From NCBI GenBank assembly GCA_029975165.1, contig JARKPR010000081.1, forward strand, positions 1-64,000: a stretch of DNA of 64,000 nt. Reading direction: 5' to 3'. Position numbers and translations under genes: made by a program. The notes under the pieces were generated by a model that was given only the letters and a program-made list of their open reading frames with translations, had not been told where the DNA came from and did not search any database. Shown here piece by piece: positions 7,949-15,636 of the stretch; within the stretch, counting starts at the first letter, position 1, and each line of letters opens with the position of its first letter. This DNA comes from Selenomonadales bacterium. Its GTDB lineage: Bacteria > Bacillota > Negativicutes > Sporomusales > UBA7701.

Positions 7949-8014
7949 GCCGCGTTTCTTTGCCATAGGCGGCAGTCGGTCCAGACGGACCGCACGGCTT
8001 AAGACGCATATATC

Positions 8015-8052
8015 GCCGGTATGGATCATATAAAGTATAAAAAAATACCGGC
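8015..8052 (+). promoter_or_regulatory. Inverted repeat spanning the probable promoter of the DtxR-family gene
   Basis: GCCGGTAT (8015-8022) and ATACCGGC (8045-8052) flank an A/T-rich stretch with TATAAAG and TATAAA words that could be a -10 region. An operator or RNA hairpin are both possible; there is no T-run directly after it. The 7949-8105 gap otherwise holds only a small CGGTCC/GGACCG hairpin near 7977-7992. Confidence 0.3.
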
Positions 8053-8105
8053 AGGGTGACGCTGTTGGGCGACTAAAGCGCCAGCCTGAGAAGGGGGTAG
8101 GCCAA

Positions 8106-8528
8106 ATGCTGTCGCCCAGCTTGGAGGACTATTTGGAGGAAGTATACAGATTCTCCGTCACTCAAGACGTGGTACGGGTTTCCGATATCAGCCACAAGCT
8201 GAATTTTGCCCTGCCGTCCGTCTCCAAAGCGCTAGGCAAGCTGCGGGCCAGAGGGTACATAACTTACCAGAAATACGGGTTTATCGGCCTTACGGACAAA
8301 GGCAGGCAAATGGGCAGCTACCTGGTTGAGAGGAACAAAGTGCTGCAGGATTTTCTCGTAATGCTGCGCACTCCCTGCGATGTGGCGGCCGAAGCGGAAG
8401 CCATGGAACACTACCTGTCGCGGGAAACAATCGACTCTATCCAGGTAATGATGGGTTTCATGCGGGATAAACCTGAGGTATATGAGGCTTTTGTGGATTA
8501 TGCCAACGAGCGTAATAAGAACAAATGA
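8106..8528 (+). CDS. DtxR/MntR-family metal-dependent regulator
   Basis: The opening LSPSLEDYLEEVYRF, the helix-turn-helix VRVSDISHKLNFALPSVSKALGKLRARGYI and the wing GFIGLTDKGRQMG are diagnostic of the DtxR/MntR family. The dimerisation/metal region follows (ERNKVLQDFLVMLRTPCDVAAEAEAMEHYLS). At 140 residues it lacks the SH3-like third domain, as MntR does. It sits between a metal porin and the convergent feoAB genes. Two TTAGC-N4-GCTAA boxes upstream of feoA resemble DtxR/IdeR half-sites, so this protein is a good candidate for the iron regulator of feo (inference). Confidence 0.82.
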   Translation: MLSPSLEDYLEEVYRFSVTQDVVRVSDISHKLNFALPSVSKALGKLRARGYITYQKYGFIGLTDKGRQMGSYLVERNKVLQDFLVMLRTPCDVAAEAEAMEHYLSRETIDSIQVMMGFMRDKPEVYEAFVDYANERNKNK

Positions 8529-8567
8529 GAACAACCGGGGTGCGCTTCACTGCCCCGGTTGTTCCTT
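8529..8567. terminator. Bidirectional terminator between convergent dtxR-like and feoB genes
   Basis: Perfect 12-base arms, GAACAACCGGGG (8529-8540) and CCCCGGTTGTTC (8553-8564), begin one base after the stop codon. The two flanking genes converge here, so it can serve both strands. Confidence 0.75.
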
Positions 8568-8592
8568 TACCGGCATTAGGGAACAGCAAGTA

Positions 8593-9999
8593 TCAGGCAA
8601 AACCAAGGCTCCGGGCGGCCTGCGCCACGACGAAGCAGACGGCGAAGGCGATGACGGTCGGGATAGCGAAAGCGGCGAAGGTCCACTTCAGGCTGCCGGA
8701 TTCCTTATAGGCCGACAGCAGAGAAGTGGTACAAGGCCAGTGGAGGAGACAGAAAAGCATCGTGCACACCGCGGTGAGCCAGGTCCAGCCGTTATTGACG
8801 AGGATGGCGCGCAGCTCCTCCAGGCTGTCGAATTCCAGCATAAAGCCGGAGGAAAGATAGCTCATCAGGAGGATGGGCACCACGATCTCGTTGGCCGGCA
8901 GACCGAGAATGAAGGCCAGGAGAATGAAGCCGTCGAGGCCGACGGCGTAGCCCAGAGGCTGCAGCCAGGCAGCCGTATGGCCGATGACGCTCATGTCTCC
9001 TATGTAGATGTTGCCCAGTATCCAGGTGATGGCGCCGGCGGGCGCGGCCATGATGACCGCCCTTCTCAGGACGAACAGGGTGCGGTCGATGATCGACCGG
9101 TAGATGACGGCGCCGATCTGGGGTTTGCGGTATGGCGGGAGCTCAAGGACCAGGGCGGACGGCTCGCCTTTCAGGATGGTGTGCGACAGTGCCCAGGATA
9201 CGGCAAAAGTCACGGCAATGCCGATCAGGACCAGGGAAGTGATAACACCGGAAGCTACCAGTGCATCGTACCCGGTCGCCGCCGCTCCTCCCATGAAGAT
9301 GGTGGCAACGGCGATGAGGGTGGGGAAACGGCCGTTGCACGGCACAAAATTGTTGGTGATGATGGCAATCAACCGCTCGCGGGGCGAGTCGATGATCCGG
9401 CAGGATACGACTCCCGCGGCGTTGCAGCCGAAGCCCATGCACATCGTCAGCGCCTGTTTGCCGCAAGCCTTGCAGGCTTTAAACAAATGGTCGAGGTTGA
9501 ACGCCACCCGTGGCAGGTAACCGAAGTCTTCAAGCAGCGTGAAGAGAGGGAAGAATATCGCCATGGGCGGCAGCATGACCGAAACAACCCAGGCCAGCCC
9601 GCGATAAAGGCCGAGCACCAATACGCCATGCAGCCACTCAGGGGCGCCGGCCAGTGCGAACCACTCGGACAACTGGTCCTGGAAGGCGAACAAAGCGTCG
9701 GCGATCATGCCTGACGGTACATTGGCGCCTTCGATGGTGATCCAGAAAACCAGCCCCAACAAGGCAAGCATGATCGGATAGCCGAACAGGCGGGAGGTCA
9801 GGACATCATCCAGCTTCGCATCCCAATTTGATTTGGCGTCGCTTGTCTGGCAGACAACCTTGCGGACGATGCTTTCCGCGTTGGCATATATATCGGCAAC
9901 GATGGCATCGCCGAGCTTGCCGCCGCTGCCGAGGCGGATGGACTCCGCCTCGGCGCACACCTCTGCCAGGGGACTTATCGGCTTGACCGTGGCGCTCAT
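8593..9999 (-). CDS. feoB: Ferrous iron transporter FeoB, membrane permease half
   Basis: A 468-residue polytopic protein carries the FeoB nucleoside-recognition/GATE-type repeats: LPPMAIFFPLFTLLEDFGYLPRVAF, GFGCNAAGVVSCRII, NNFVPCNGRFPTL with the conserved Cys, and GLPANEIVVPILLMSYL. The N-terminal ~95 residues are soluble and resemble the end of the FeoB GDI region. In most bacteria this is one chain with the GTPase; here it starts with ATG at 9999, overlapping the GTPase stop in an ATGA junction, so the split is a clean coupled gene pair and not a frameshift scar. It imports Fe2+ across the inner membrane. Confidence 0.88.
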   Translation of the reverse strand: MSATVKPISPLAEVCAEAESIRLGSGGKLGDAIVADIYANAESIVRKVVCQTSDAKSNWDAKLDDVLTSRLFGYPIMLALLGLVFWITIEGANVPSGMIADALFAFQDQLSEWFALAGAPEWLHGVLVLGLYRGLAWVVSVMLPPMAIFFPLFTLLEDFGYLPRVAFNLDHLFKACKACGKQALTMCMGFGCNAAGVVSCRIIDSPRERLIAIITNNFVPCNGRFPTLIAVATIFMGGAAATGYDALVASGVITSLVLIGIAVTFAVSWALSHTILKGEPSALVLELPPYRKPQIGAVIYRSIIDRTLFVLRRAVIMAAPAGAITWILGNIYIGDMSVIGHTAAWLQPLGYAVGLDGFILLAFILGLPANEIVVPILLMSYLSSGFMLEFDSLEELRAILVNNGWTWLTAVCTMLFCLLHWPCTTSLLSAYKESGSLKWTFAAFAIPTVIAFAVCFVVAQAARSLGFA

Positions 10000-10781
10000 A
10001 TCGCCACCTCCCGCGCCGCTTCGCTGACCACTCCCGGCTTGGCCTGCGAATCCAGGTGCAGGCCGATGCTTTCGATGAAGGCCCGGTCGCCGTCCAAAAG
10101 CCGTAGCGCCACCCAGCGGGGATTGAGCCTGTTGCCGACCAGACGCTGTATGGCAGGCAGCAGCTTCTGCACGGTATTCTCCACCTGCTCCGAATATGTT
10201 ATCCGACGCGGATATAATTCAAGCGTACCTGCCGCCACCTGATACATGGTTTCCCGCAATTCATCCAGGCCGTCGCCATTGCGGGCGGTGGTGGCTACCA
10301 CCGGCACACCAAGCTCTTTCTTCAACAAATCGGTATTGACAGTGATATTTTTCTTGCGGGCTTCATCCATGAGATTGACGCAGACGACCATATTGGGGGT
10401 GATTTCCATGACCTGGAGGGCTAAATTGAGATTGCGTTCAAGGCAGGTGGCGTCAAGGACGACCACGGTAACGTCCGGGCAGCCGAAGCAGATGAAATCC
10501 CTGGCGATTTGCTCCTCAACCGTGTGGGCCAGGATGGAGTAAGTGCCCGGCAAATCCACCAGCAGGAAGGGCTTGTCGCGGAAAGTGAAAGTACCCTGGG
10601 CGTTATCCACCGTTTTGCCGGGCCAGTTGCCGGTGTGCTGGCGCAGGCCGGTGAGAGCGTTGAAGACCGTGCTTTTCCCGACGTTGGGGTTGCCCGCGAG
10701 CGCCACCACATATTGGCCGGGCGCCGCGCCGACGCCGAAATGCTCCCGGAGCACACGCCGGGTCACGTCTTGTGTCTGCAT
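9996..10781 (-). CDS. feoB: Ferrous iron transporter FeoB, GTPase half
   Basis: The 261-residue protein is the cytosolic G domain plus part of the GDI domain of FeoB. G1 is GNPNVGKST (residues 30-38), switch I contains NWPGKTVD, G3 is DLPGTYS, and G4 appears as NLMDE instead of NKxD, which is usual for FeoB. The sequence ends after a helical GDI-like segment and hands over to the permease half by an ATGA overlap. The ATG at 10781 follows AGGAGG. It couples GTP hydrolysis to Fe2+ import. FeoA is 19 bases upstream. Confidence 0.88.
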   Translation of the reverse strand: MQTQDVTRRVLREHFGVGAAPGQYVVALAGNPNVGKSTVFNALTGLRQHTGNWPGKTVDNAQGTFTFRDKPFLLVDLPGTYSILAHTVEEQIARDFICFGCPDVTVVVLDATCLERNLNLALQVMEITPNMVVCVNLMDEARKKNITVNTDLLKKELGVPVVATTARNGDGLDELRETMYQVAAGTLELYPRRITYSEQVENTVQKLLPAIQRLVGNRLNPRWVALRLLDGDRAFIESIGLHLDSQAKPGVVSEAAREVAI

Positions 10782-10800
10782 GCCAAAACCTCCTAAAGCG

Positions 10801-11052
10801 TTATATTAAAGAAACCTTAATTTGACTCGCGTCGTCGTGCCGGAGGGCAATCGTCGCCCCCCGCACGCCATAAGCGGTGGGGTCGCCGGACGGGCTCTTG
10901 CGGATGCACTCGACAACGGTGCCCGGTATGATGCCGAGGTCGAGAATCCTTCTCTTTAACAAGCCCGCCAGTTCCACGGAGCAGACCTGGCATGAGGAGC
11001 CGACCGGCAAATCGGCGAGCGAAAGCCGAGCAAAATTGTTTTTCATGGTCAT
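10801..11052 (-). CDS. feoA: FeoA accessory protein for ferrous iron transport
   Basis: An 83-residue SH3-like FeoA protein: LSLADLPVGSSCQVCSV, then LKRRILDLGIIPGTVVECIRKSPSGDPTAYGVRGATIALRHDDASQIKV, the standard FeoA pattern. It is the first gene of a minus-strand feoA-feoB-feoB operon. Two start codons are possible (ATG at 11052 or 11046); GGGGGGAT upstream serves either. Two TTAGC-N4-GCTAA boxes lie directly upstream, predicting iron-dependent repression. Confidence 0.88.
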   Translation of the reverse strand: MTMKNNFARLSLADLPVGSSCQVCSVELAGLLKRRILDLGIIPGTVVECIRKSPSGDPTAYGVRGATIALRHDDASQIKVSLI

Positions 11053-11064
11053 CCCCCCTATGAA

Positions 11065-11078
11065 TTAGCCTAAGCTAA
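11065..11078. promoter_or_regulatory. DtxR-type operator half-site pair, proximal to feoA
   Basis: TTAGC-CTAA-GCTAA, a perfect 5-4-5 inverted repeat 12 bases upstream of feoA. An identical architecture recurs 54 bases away. The half-site resembles the TTAGG/CCTAA arms of DtxR/IdeR boxes. Confidence 0.65.
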
Positions 11079-11118
11079 CAGCGGTCGATAAATATGGCGT
11101 TAGTCGCCACCAACATAA

Positions 11119-11132
11119 TTAGCTGGAGCTAA
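11119..11132. promoter_or_regulatory. DtxR-type operator half-site pair, distal to feoA
   Basis: TTAGC-TGGA-GCTAA has the same arms as the proximal box with a different spacer. The two centres are 54 bases apart, close to five helical turns, so dimers would bind on one face of the DNA. Confidence 0.65.
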
Positions 11133-11295
11133 CACTCGATGTATAATATGACGGAGTCCTAATTTTGCCACCGGGAAGAAAAAATCGGCGGCAGATTCGG
11201 CGGGCATATTAGCCCAGGGGGCTTTACTAAAGCAGTGCGCCGTGTTGACAGGCGAAACCTCGAGCAGTATACTTGAGACAAGTGAATATTGATGA

Positions 11296-11451
11296 GATAG
11301 GTGCCCTACAGGGCTTAATAGGGAAGACCGGTTTAAAGCCGGCGCGGTCCCGCCACTGTATTGGGGAGCAAACCCGAGTTGACGCCACTGGGACAGATGT
11401 CCTGGGAAGGTTCGGGAGAGCGAAGATCCAGAGCCAGGAGAACTGCCTATC
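11296..11451 (+). ncRNA. Cobalamin riboswitch
   Basis: All hallmarks are readable: closing stem P1 GATAGG (11296-11301) with CCTATC (11446-11451), AGGTGCCC near the start, AATAGGGAA, the CCGG/CCGG hairpin around GGTTTAAAGCC, the B12-box-like GCGGTCCCGCCACTG, and the 3' GAGCCAGGAGAACTGCC. It senses adenosyl- or methylcobalamin and precedes a tandem of intrinsic terminators and the cbiK/cbiL/btuFCD genes, so it should switch those genes off when B12 is plentiful. Confidence 0.92.
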
Positions 11452-11522
11452 TGACAATCGCCGCTATTACCCACGAGCGATGGGAAGGAGATTCTCGACG
11501 CACCCTTTTGCGCTGAATCCTT

Positions 11523-11546
11523 CCCGGCATTTTTGCCGGGATTTTT
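11523..11546 (+). terminator. Riboswitch-proximal intrinsic terminator
   Basis: CCCGGCA (11523-11529) pairs with TGCCGGG (11534-11540), followed by ATTTTT. It is 72 bases after the aptamer and is the most likely expression platform. Confidence 0.75.
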
Positions 11547-11574
11547 ACTGGATGCAGTCGCCGCCGGTCATCGA

Positions 11575-11606
11575 AGAAGCCTGCCGTCTTTCGGAAGGCT
11601 TCTTTT
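11575..11606 (+). terminator. Second hairpin with T-run in the cbiK leader
   Basis: AGAAGCCT (11575-11582) and AGGCTTCT (11596-11603) enclose an inner CCG/CGG pair; TTT follows. It lies in the same untranslated leader as the terminator at 11523. Confidence 0.6.
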
Positions 11607-11682
11607 CATTACGGGCCTGCTGGCCACATTCGTTAGCCATTGACGATATGCATTGCTTGCTGCGCCTGGGCAGCGCAGCGCC

Positions 11683-11710
11683 GTCCCTTGCAAGGAGGGA
11701 CACCCTTTTT
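11683..11710 (+). terminator. Third hairpin with T-run in the cbiK leader
   Basis: GTCCCT (11683-11688) and AGGGAC (11696-11701) are followed by ACCCTTTTT. It is the last of three terminator-like hairpins before cbiK. The rest of 11711-11809 shows only the ribosome-binding site AAAGGAGAG near the start. Confidence 0.5.
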
Positions 11711-11809
11711 AAAACACTAAATTGATATATCTAATCCACAGGTAAGGAGTGATTATAGCCGCAAACCGCAAGTTGCCCAGCGCCTACTTAAGCAAAGGAG
11801 AGATGTCGA

Positions 11810-12712
11810 ATGAAAAACATTTCATGGCTGGTGGTAATCATGGTTATGTCTGTATTGATCGGTTCTTTGGCCGTAAATCATAAAGCCTTTGCCGCCGAAA
11901 CAGCCCAAAAAGCCATTTTGGTGGTCAGCTTCGGCACTACATACGATGATACCCGCAAACTGACCACTGACGCGGTGGAAAACAAAATCAGAACGGCTTT
12001 TCCCGACTACGAGGTCCGCCGGGCCTTTACCTCCCGGATCATCATCAAAAAACTGGCTGAGCGCGACGGCCTGCAAATCGACACCGAAAAACAAGCCTTG
12101 GAGCGATTGAAGGCCGAAGGATACAAAGAAGTCATCGTACAGCCGCTGCACATCGTAGCCGGGGCCGAATATGAAAAAATCAGCCGGACGGTAGAGGACT
12201 ATGCTAAAGCCAAAGCCTTCGACCGAATCGTGCTGGGGCGCCCCATCCTCTACTACATGGGGCAGGAAGACAAACCCGACGATTATCTGGCCGCCATCAA
12301 AGCTGTCGAAACCCAACTTCCCAAACTTGGCCGACGGGACGCCGTCCTATTCATGGGCCACGGCGGCGTCCATCCCGCCAACACCGCCTATGCCGCGCTG
12401 CAAATGAAAATGCAGGACGCCGGCCTGGACAAAGTATTTGTATTCACCGTGGAAGCCTATCCCACGCTCGACGGCACCATCGAAAAATTAAAAACCAACA
12501 AAATCAAAAACATAGTACTGATGCCCTTCATGCTGGTAGCTGGCGACCACGCCAACAATGACATGGCCGGCGACGAAAAAGACTCGTTCAAATCCCAACT
12601 GATCGCCGCCGGATTCAAAGTAGAAACCTACGTACACGGCTTGGGAGAAAACGCCGCTATCCAGGATATCTATGTACAACACGTAAAAGACGCCATCGCC
12701 CCGAAAGACTAA
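11810..12712 (+). CDS. cbiK: Exported sirohydrochlorin cobaltochelatase (CbiK type)
   Basis: A signal peptide (residues 1-29, ending KAFAA) precedes a CbiK chelatase domain: AILVVSFGTTYDDTRK at the start, LHIVAGAEYEKI, the active-site His in FMGHGG (His184), FTVEAYPT (Glu215) and AGDHANNDMAGD (His247). CbiK inserts Co2+ into sirohydrochlorin early in anaerobic cobalamin synthesis. The leader predicts a periplasmic or membrane-tethered enzyme, as described for the CbiKP form of Desulfovibrio, which is odd for a biosynthetic step whose substrate is cytoplasmic. It is the first gene after the B12 riboswitch and precedes cbiL and a BtuFCD-like transporter. Confidence 0.88.
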   Translation: MKNISWLVVIMVMSVLIGSLAVNHKAFAAETAQKAILVVSFGTTYDDTRKLTTDAVENKIRTAFPDYEVRRAFTSRIIIKKLAERDGLQIDTEKQALERLKAEGYKEVIVQPLHIVAGAEYEKISRTVEDYAKAKAFDRIVLGRPILYYMGQEDKPDDYLAAIKAVETQLPKLGRRDAVLFMGHGGVHPANTAYAALQMKMQDAGLDKVFVFTVEAYPTLDGTIEKLKTNKIKNIVLMPFMLVAGDHANNDMAGDEKDSFKSQLIAAGFKVETYVHGLGENAAIQDIYVQHVKDAIAPKD

Positions 12713-12731
12713 TGCAAGCGGCGGCCGCTGC

Positions 12732-12774
12732 GAAAAAGGATTCACCGGCGATAACCGTGAAATACGCTTTTTGG
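12732..12774 (+). terminator. Imperfect terminator-like hairpin after cbiK
   Basis: An A-rich arm with GGATTCACCGG pairs imperfectly with CCGTGAAATACG and CTTTTT, giving a bulged stem that ends in a T-run. It may reduce read-through into cbiL. Confidence 0.4.
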
Positions 12775-12810
12775 TAAACTGATAATAGTAAACGAAAACA
12801 GGGGTGCGAA

Positions 12811-12846
12811 TCAACTCCGGCCATGTATTTAGCTGGGGTTGATTTT
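12811..12846 (+). other. Hairpin in the cbiK-cbiL gap
   Basis: TCAACTCCGG (12811-12820) pairs with CTGGGGTTGA (12833-12842) through eight Watson-Crick and two G-T pairs, then TTTT. It could be a second weak terminator or an RNA stability element in the 178-base gap. Confidence 0.4.
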
Positions 12847-12890
12847 GCGCTTTGTTTCGGGATGTAGGAATTTACGATGCGGAGGCCTAT

Positions 12891-13595
12891 ATGGCAGGAA
12901 TTTTTTATGGCGTAGGGGTTGGACCGGGGGATCCCGAATTATTAACCCTAAAGGCTGTCAGAGTGATTCAAGACGCCGATGTCATCATCGCCCCGAAAAC
13001 CGAAAAAAAAGAAGACAGCGTGGCCTTGTCCATTGCCAAGCCTTTCCTGAAAGAGAACGTGGCGATAGCGAAACTCGTTTTTCCGATGGTGTTCAACGCC
13101 GATGCCCTTTCCGAGGCGTGGGAAAGCAACCGGCGCGCCATAATAGCTTTGCTGGCCGCCGGCAAGAAGGTAGTCTTCCTGACCCTGGGCGACCCCATGT
13201 TCTACAGCACTTACATCTACATCTTCCGGCTGCTGGAAAACTGCGGTTACCCGCTTGAAACCATTGCCGGGGTGCCCGCTTTTTGCGCCGTAAGCAGCAA
13301 ACTCGGATATCCGGTAGCGGAGGGCAACGACGTTTTGAGCGTCATTCCTGCCACCGTCCCCGAGGACAAGCTGGACAAAGCGCTGGCCCTGGCGGATAAT
13401 ATCGTACTGATGAAGGTGTATAAGAACAGCGGCAAGGTCGTGGAAAAACTCAAAGAGCATGGACTGGCCGAGCATGCCGTGCTGGTCAGCCGCTGCGGCC
13501 TGGATGACGAGCAGGTGGTCCGCAATCTGACCGACCTCGGCGACCGGAAGATAAACTACTTGTCCACCATTCTGGCCCGCAGGAATAAAGGGTAG
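12891..13595 (+). CDS. cbiL: Precorrin-2/cobalt-factor-2 C20-methyltransferase
   Basis: A class III SAM-dependent tetrapyrrole methylase: GVGVGPGDPELLTLKAVRVI at the N-terminus (SAM loop GPGDPE), FLTLGDPMFYSTY in the middle and AGVPAFCAVSSKLGYPV. These match CbiL/CobI, which methylates C20 of cobalt-factor II or precorrin-2. At 234 residues the length is normal. The ATG at 12891 is set by GGAGG eight bases upstream; the earlier ATG at 12852 lacks a site. It follows directly in pathway order after cobalt insertion by CbiK. The remaining cbi genes are not in the window. Confidence 0.87.
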   Translation: MAGIFYGVGVGPGDPELLTLKAVRVIQDADVIIAPKTEKKEDSVALSIAKPFLKENVAIAKLVFPMVFNADALSEAWESNRRAIIALLAAGKKVVFLTLGDPMFYSTYIYIFRLLENCGYPLETIAGVPAFCAVSSKLGYPVAEGNDVLSVIPATVPEDKLDKALALADNIVLMKVYKNSGKVVEKLKEHGLAEHAVLVSRCGLDDEQVVRNLTDLGDRKINYLSTILARRNKG

Positions 13596-13649
13596 CGGAG
13601 CTTAATAAAAACACGGGGCACTCGTCCGACGATAAGGAGTGAATACGCC

Positions 13650-14621
13650 TTGGGACGGAACAGTCATGGCAAAGCGCTCACATTACTGATTGCTGCCGCG
13701 TTATTGCTGACAGGCTGCGGGACTGGCAAGCAGGCCGCGCCGGAGGCGGCGAAGCAGGCGAGCTATCTGGCGATAAAGGATGACGCAGGACGGGTAGTCG
13801 TCCTTCCGCATAAGCCGGATAAAATCGTCGTATTGTCAACGTCATTCCTCGACCTGCTTTATGCCGTGGACGGCAAGGCAGCCGGCCGGCCCAACTCGAA
13901 GACTTCCGCCGTGCCTCAGCAGGCGCGGGCGGTGCCGGAAGTCGGCTATGTATATAACGTCAGTCTGGAAAAAGTGGTTGCCTTGCAGCCGGACCTGGTG
14001 ATCGCCGTGCAGGGGATGCATGAGAAGCTGGTGCCGGTACTGGAAAGTGGCAATATCCCGGTAGTCCTGCTGCGCTTCAAAACCTATGACGACACTCTGG
14101 CCAAGATCAAATTATTCGGGGATATCGCGGGGACGCCGGAAAAAGCGCAGGCGGTGACCCGGGATATGCAGGCCAGGCTGAAGGCCATAACCGATAAACT
14201 TCCCGGCCGGACCACCAAAATCGCCATTCTGCACGCGACCGCCAAAAGCGTCACCGTGGAGCTGGACAACAGCGTCGCCGGCAGCATGGCCATGATGCTG
14301 AAACTGCACAACGTCGCCGCCGGCGCCCAACCGCTGGAAGCCGGCGCGGATACCACCCCATACAGCCTCGAAAAGCTGGTGGAGAGCGATCCCGATATGA
14401 TCTTCGTCGTTACCATGGGCGATGCGGCCGAAGTCGGCAAAAGAATGCAGGCCGATGTGGCAAGCAACCCCGCCTGGTCCAGCCTGCGGGCGGTGCGGGA
14501 CAAAAAAGTGGCTTTTCTCCCGTCCGACCTGTTCCTGCTGAATCCGGGACTCAGGCTGCCCGAGGCGGCGGAATATATGGCCAGGCAAGCATATCCCGAG
14601 GTATATGCCGATGGCCAATAA
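13650..14621 (+). CDS. btuF: ABC transporter substrate-binding lipoprotein (BtuF/FepB-like)
   Basis: A lipoprotein signal (LLTGCGTGKQ, acylated Cys at about residue 24) leads into a periplasmic binding protein of the helical-backbone class III: DDAGRVVVLPHKPDKIVVLS, FLDLLYAVDGKAAGRP, VGYVYNVSLEKVVALQPDLVI. These proteins bind cobalamin, haem or ferric siderophores. The riboswitch-led cobalamin genes just upstream favour a corrinoid. Translation appears to start at a TTG (13650), served by AAGGAG at 13634-13639; no better start exists before the hydrophobic segment. Its end overlaps the permease gene. Confidence 0.82.
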   Translation: MGRNSHGKALTLLIAAALLLTGCGTGKQAAPEAAKQASYLAIKDDAGRVVVLPHKPDKIVVLSTSFLDLLYAVDGKAAGRPNSKTSAVPQQARAVPEVGYVYNVSLEKVVALQPDLVIAVQGMHEKLVPVLESGNIPVVLLRFKTYDDTLAKIKLFGDIAGTPEKAQAVTRDMQARLKAITDKLPGRTTKIAILHATAKSVTVELDNSVAGSMAMMLKLHNVAAGAQPLEAGADTTPYSLEKLVESDPDMIFVVTMGDAAEVGKRMQADVASNPAWSSLRAVRDKKVAFLPSDLFLLNPGLRLPEAAEYMARQAYPEVYADGQ

Positions 14622-15636
14622 CAGTGCCCCGCCGGCGGGCGGCTTGATCGCCGGCATGGCCAGACCGGCTTGGCGGATGTTTATTTTCGCGTGTTGCGGC
14701 GCCGTCGCCCTTGCCGGCATAACCCTCAGCCTGGCCAAAGGAGCGATGAACATCCCGGTAAGCGATATTGCCGCCGTCATCCTCGGCCAAACAGCAGACG
14801 CCAAGGGACAGGTGATCTGGAATATCCGCCTGCCGCGAACGCTGGTCGGCGCCCTCGTCGGCCTGAACCTGGCGCTGGCGGGCGCCATCCTTCAGGCGGT
14901 AATGAAAAACCCCCTGGCCGACCCGCATATCATCGGCATCTCGTCCGGGGCCGGGCTGGCCGGCGTGGCCGTTTTGATCCTTTTCCCGCACCTGGAATAT
15001 CTGATAACGCCGGTGGCCTTCCTGGGGGCGATGGCGGCGGCCGTGCTTATCTACATAATGGCCTGGAAGGGCGGTATCCGGCCGATAAGGATCATCCTGG
15101 CCGGGGTGGCTGTTTCCGCTTTCCTGGGAGCCGGCATTTCGGCCCTGCTGGTCTTTTACAGCGACCGGGTGCATGGCGCCCTGATGTGGATGGTGGGCGG
15201 CCTGTCAGCCAGAAGCTGGCCGCATCTATATATTATCCTGCCATATTCGGCGCTGGGCGCGCTGTTGGCCCTGGTCGGGGCCGCCCGTCTTAACGTCCTT
15301 AACCTCGGCGACGATGTTGCCCGGGGACTGGGGCTCGATGTGGAAGCCACCCGGCTGACCATGACGGCGGTGGCGGCGCTGCTGGCGGCGAGCGCCGTGA
15401 GCGTGGCCGGGCTGCTGGGGTTTGTCGGCCTCGTGGTGCCGCACGCGGCGCGGCTGCTGATCGGCTCGGACTACCGGTTCCTGTTGCCGGCCGCGGCGCT
15501 CCTGGGAGCCGGAGTGGTAACGCTGAGCGACACCCTGGCGCGGACGATGTTCGCGCCGGTGGAACTGCCGGTGGGCATCATCATGGCTTTTGTCGGCGCG
15601 CCCTTTTTTCTCTACCTGCTGAGGAGGGAACCGTAA
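14605..15636 (+). CDS. btuC: FecCD-family ABC transporter permease (BtuC-like)
   Basis: A 343-residue polytopic permease of the BtuC/FecCD family has LPRTLVGALVGLNLALAGAILQAVMKNPLADPHIIGISSGAGL, the PIRIILAGVAVSAFLGA region and the late GFVGLVVPHAARLLIGSDYRFLLPAAALLGA coupling motif. It forms the channel served by the preceding binding protein and the following ATPase. The start (14605, or 14611) lies inside the 3' end of the binding-protein gene, and its stop directly abuts the ATPase ATG, so the three are coupled. Confidence 0.88.
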   Translation: MPMANNSAPPAGGLIAGMARPAWRMFIFACCGAVALAGITLSLAKGAMNIPVSDIAAVILGQTADAKGQVIWNIRLPRTLVGALVGLNLALAGAILQAVMKNPLADPHIIGISSGAGLAGVAVLILFPHLEYLITPVAFLGAMAAAVLIYIMAWKGGIRPIRIILAGVAVSAFLGAGISALLVFYSDRVHGALMWMVGGLSARSWPHLYIILPYSALGALLALVGAARLNVLNLGDDVARGLGLDVEATRLTMTAVAALLAASAVSVAGLLGFVGLVVPHAARLLIGSDYRFLLPAAALLGAGVVTLSDTLARTMFAPVELPVGIIMAFVGAPFFLYLLRREP

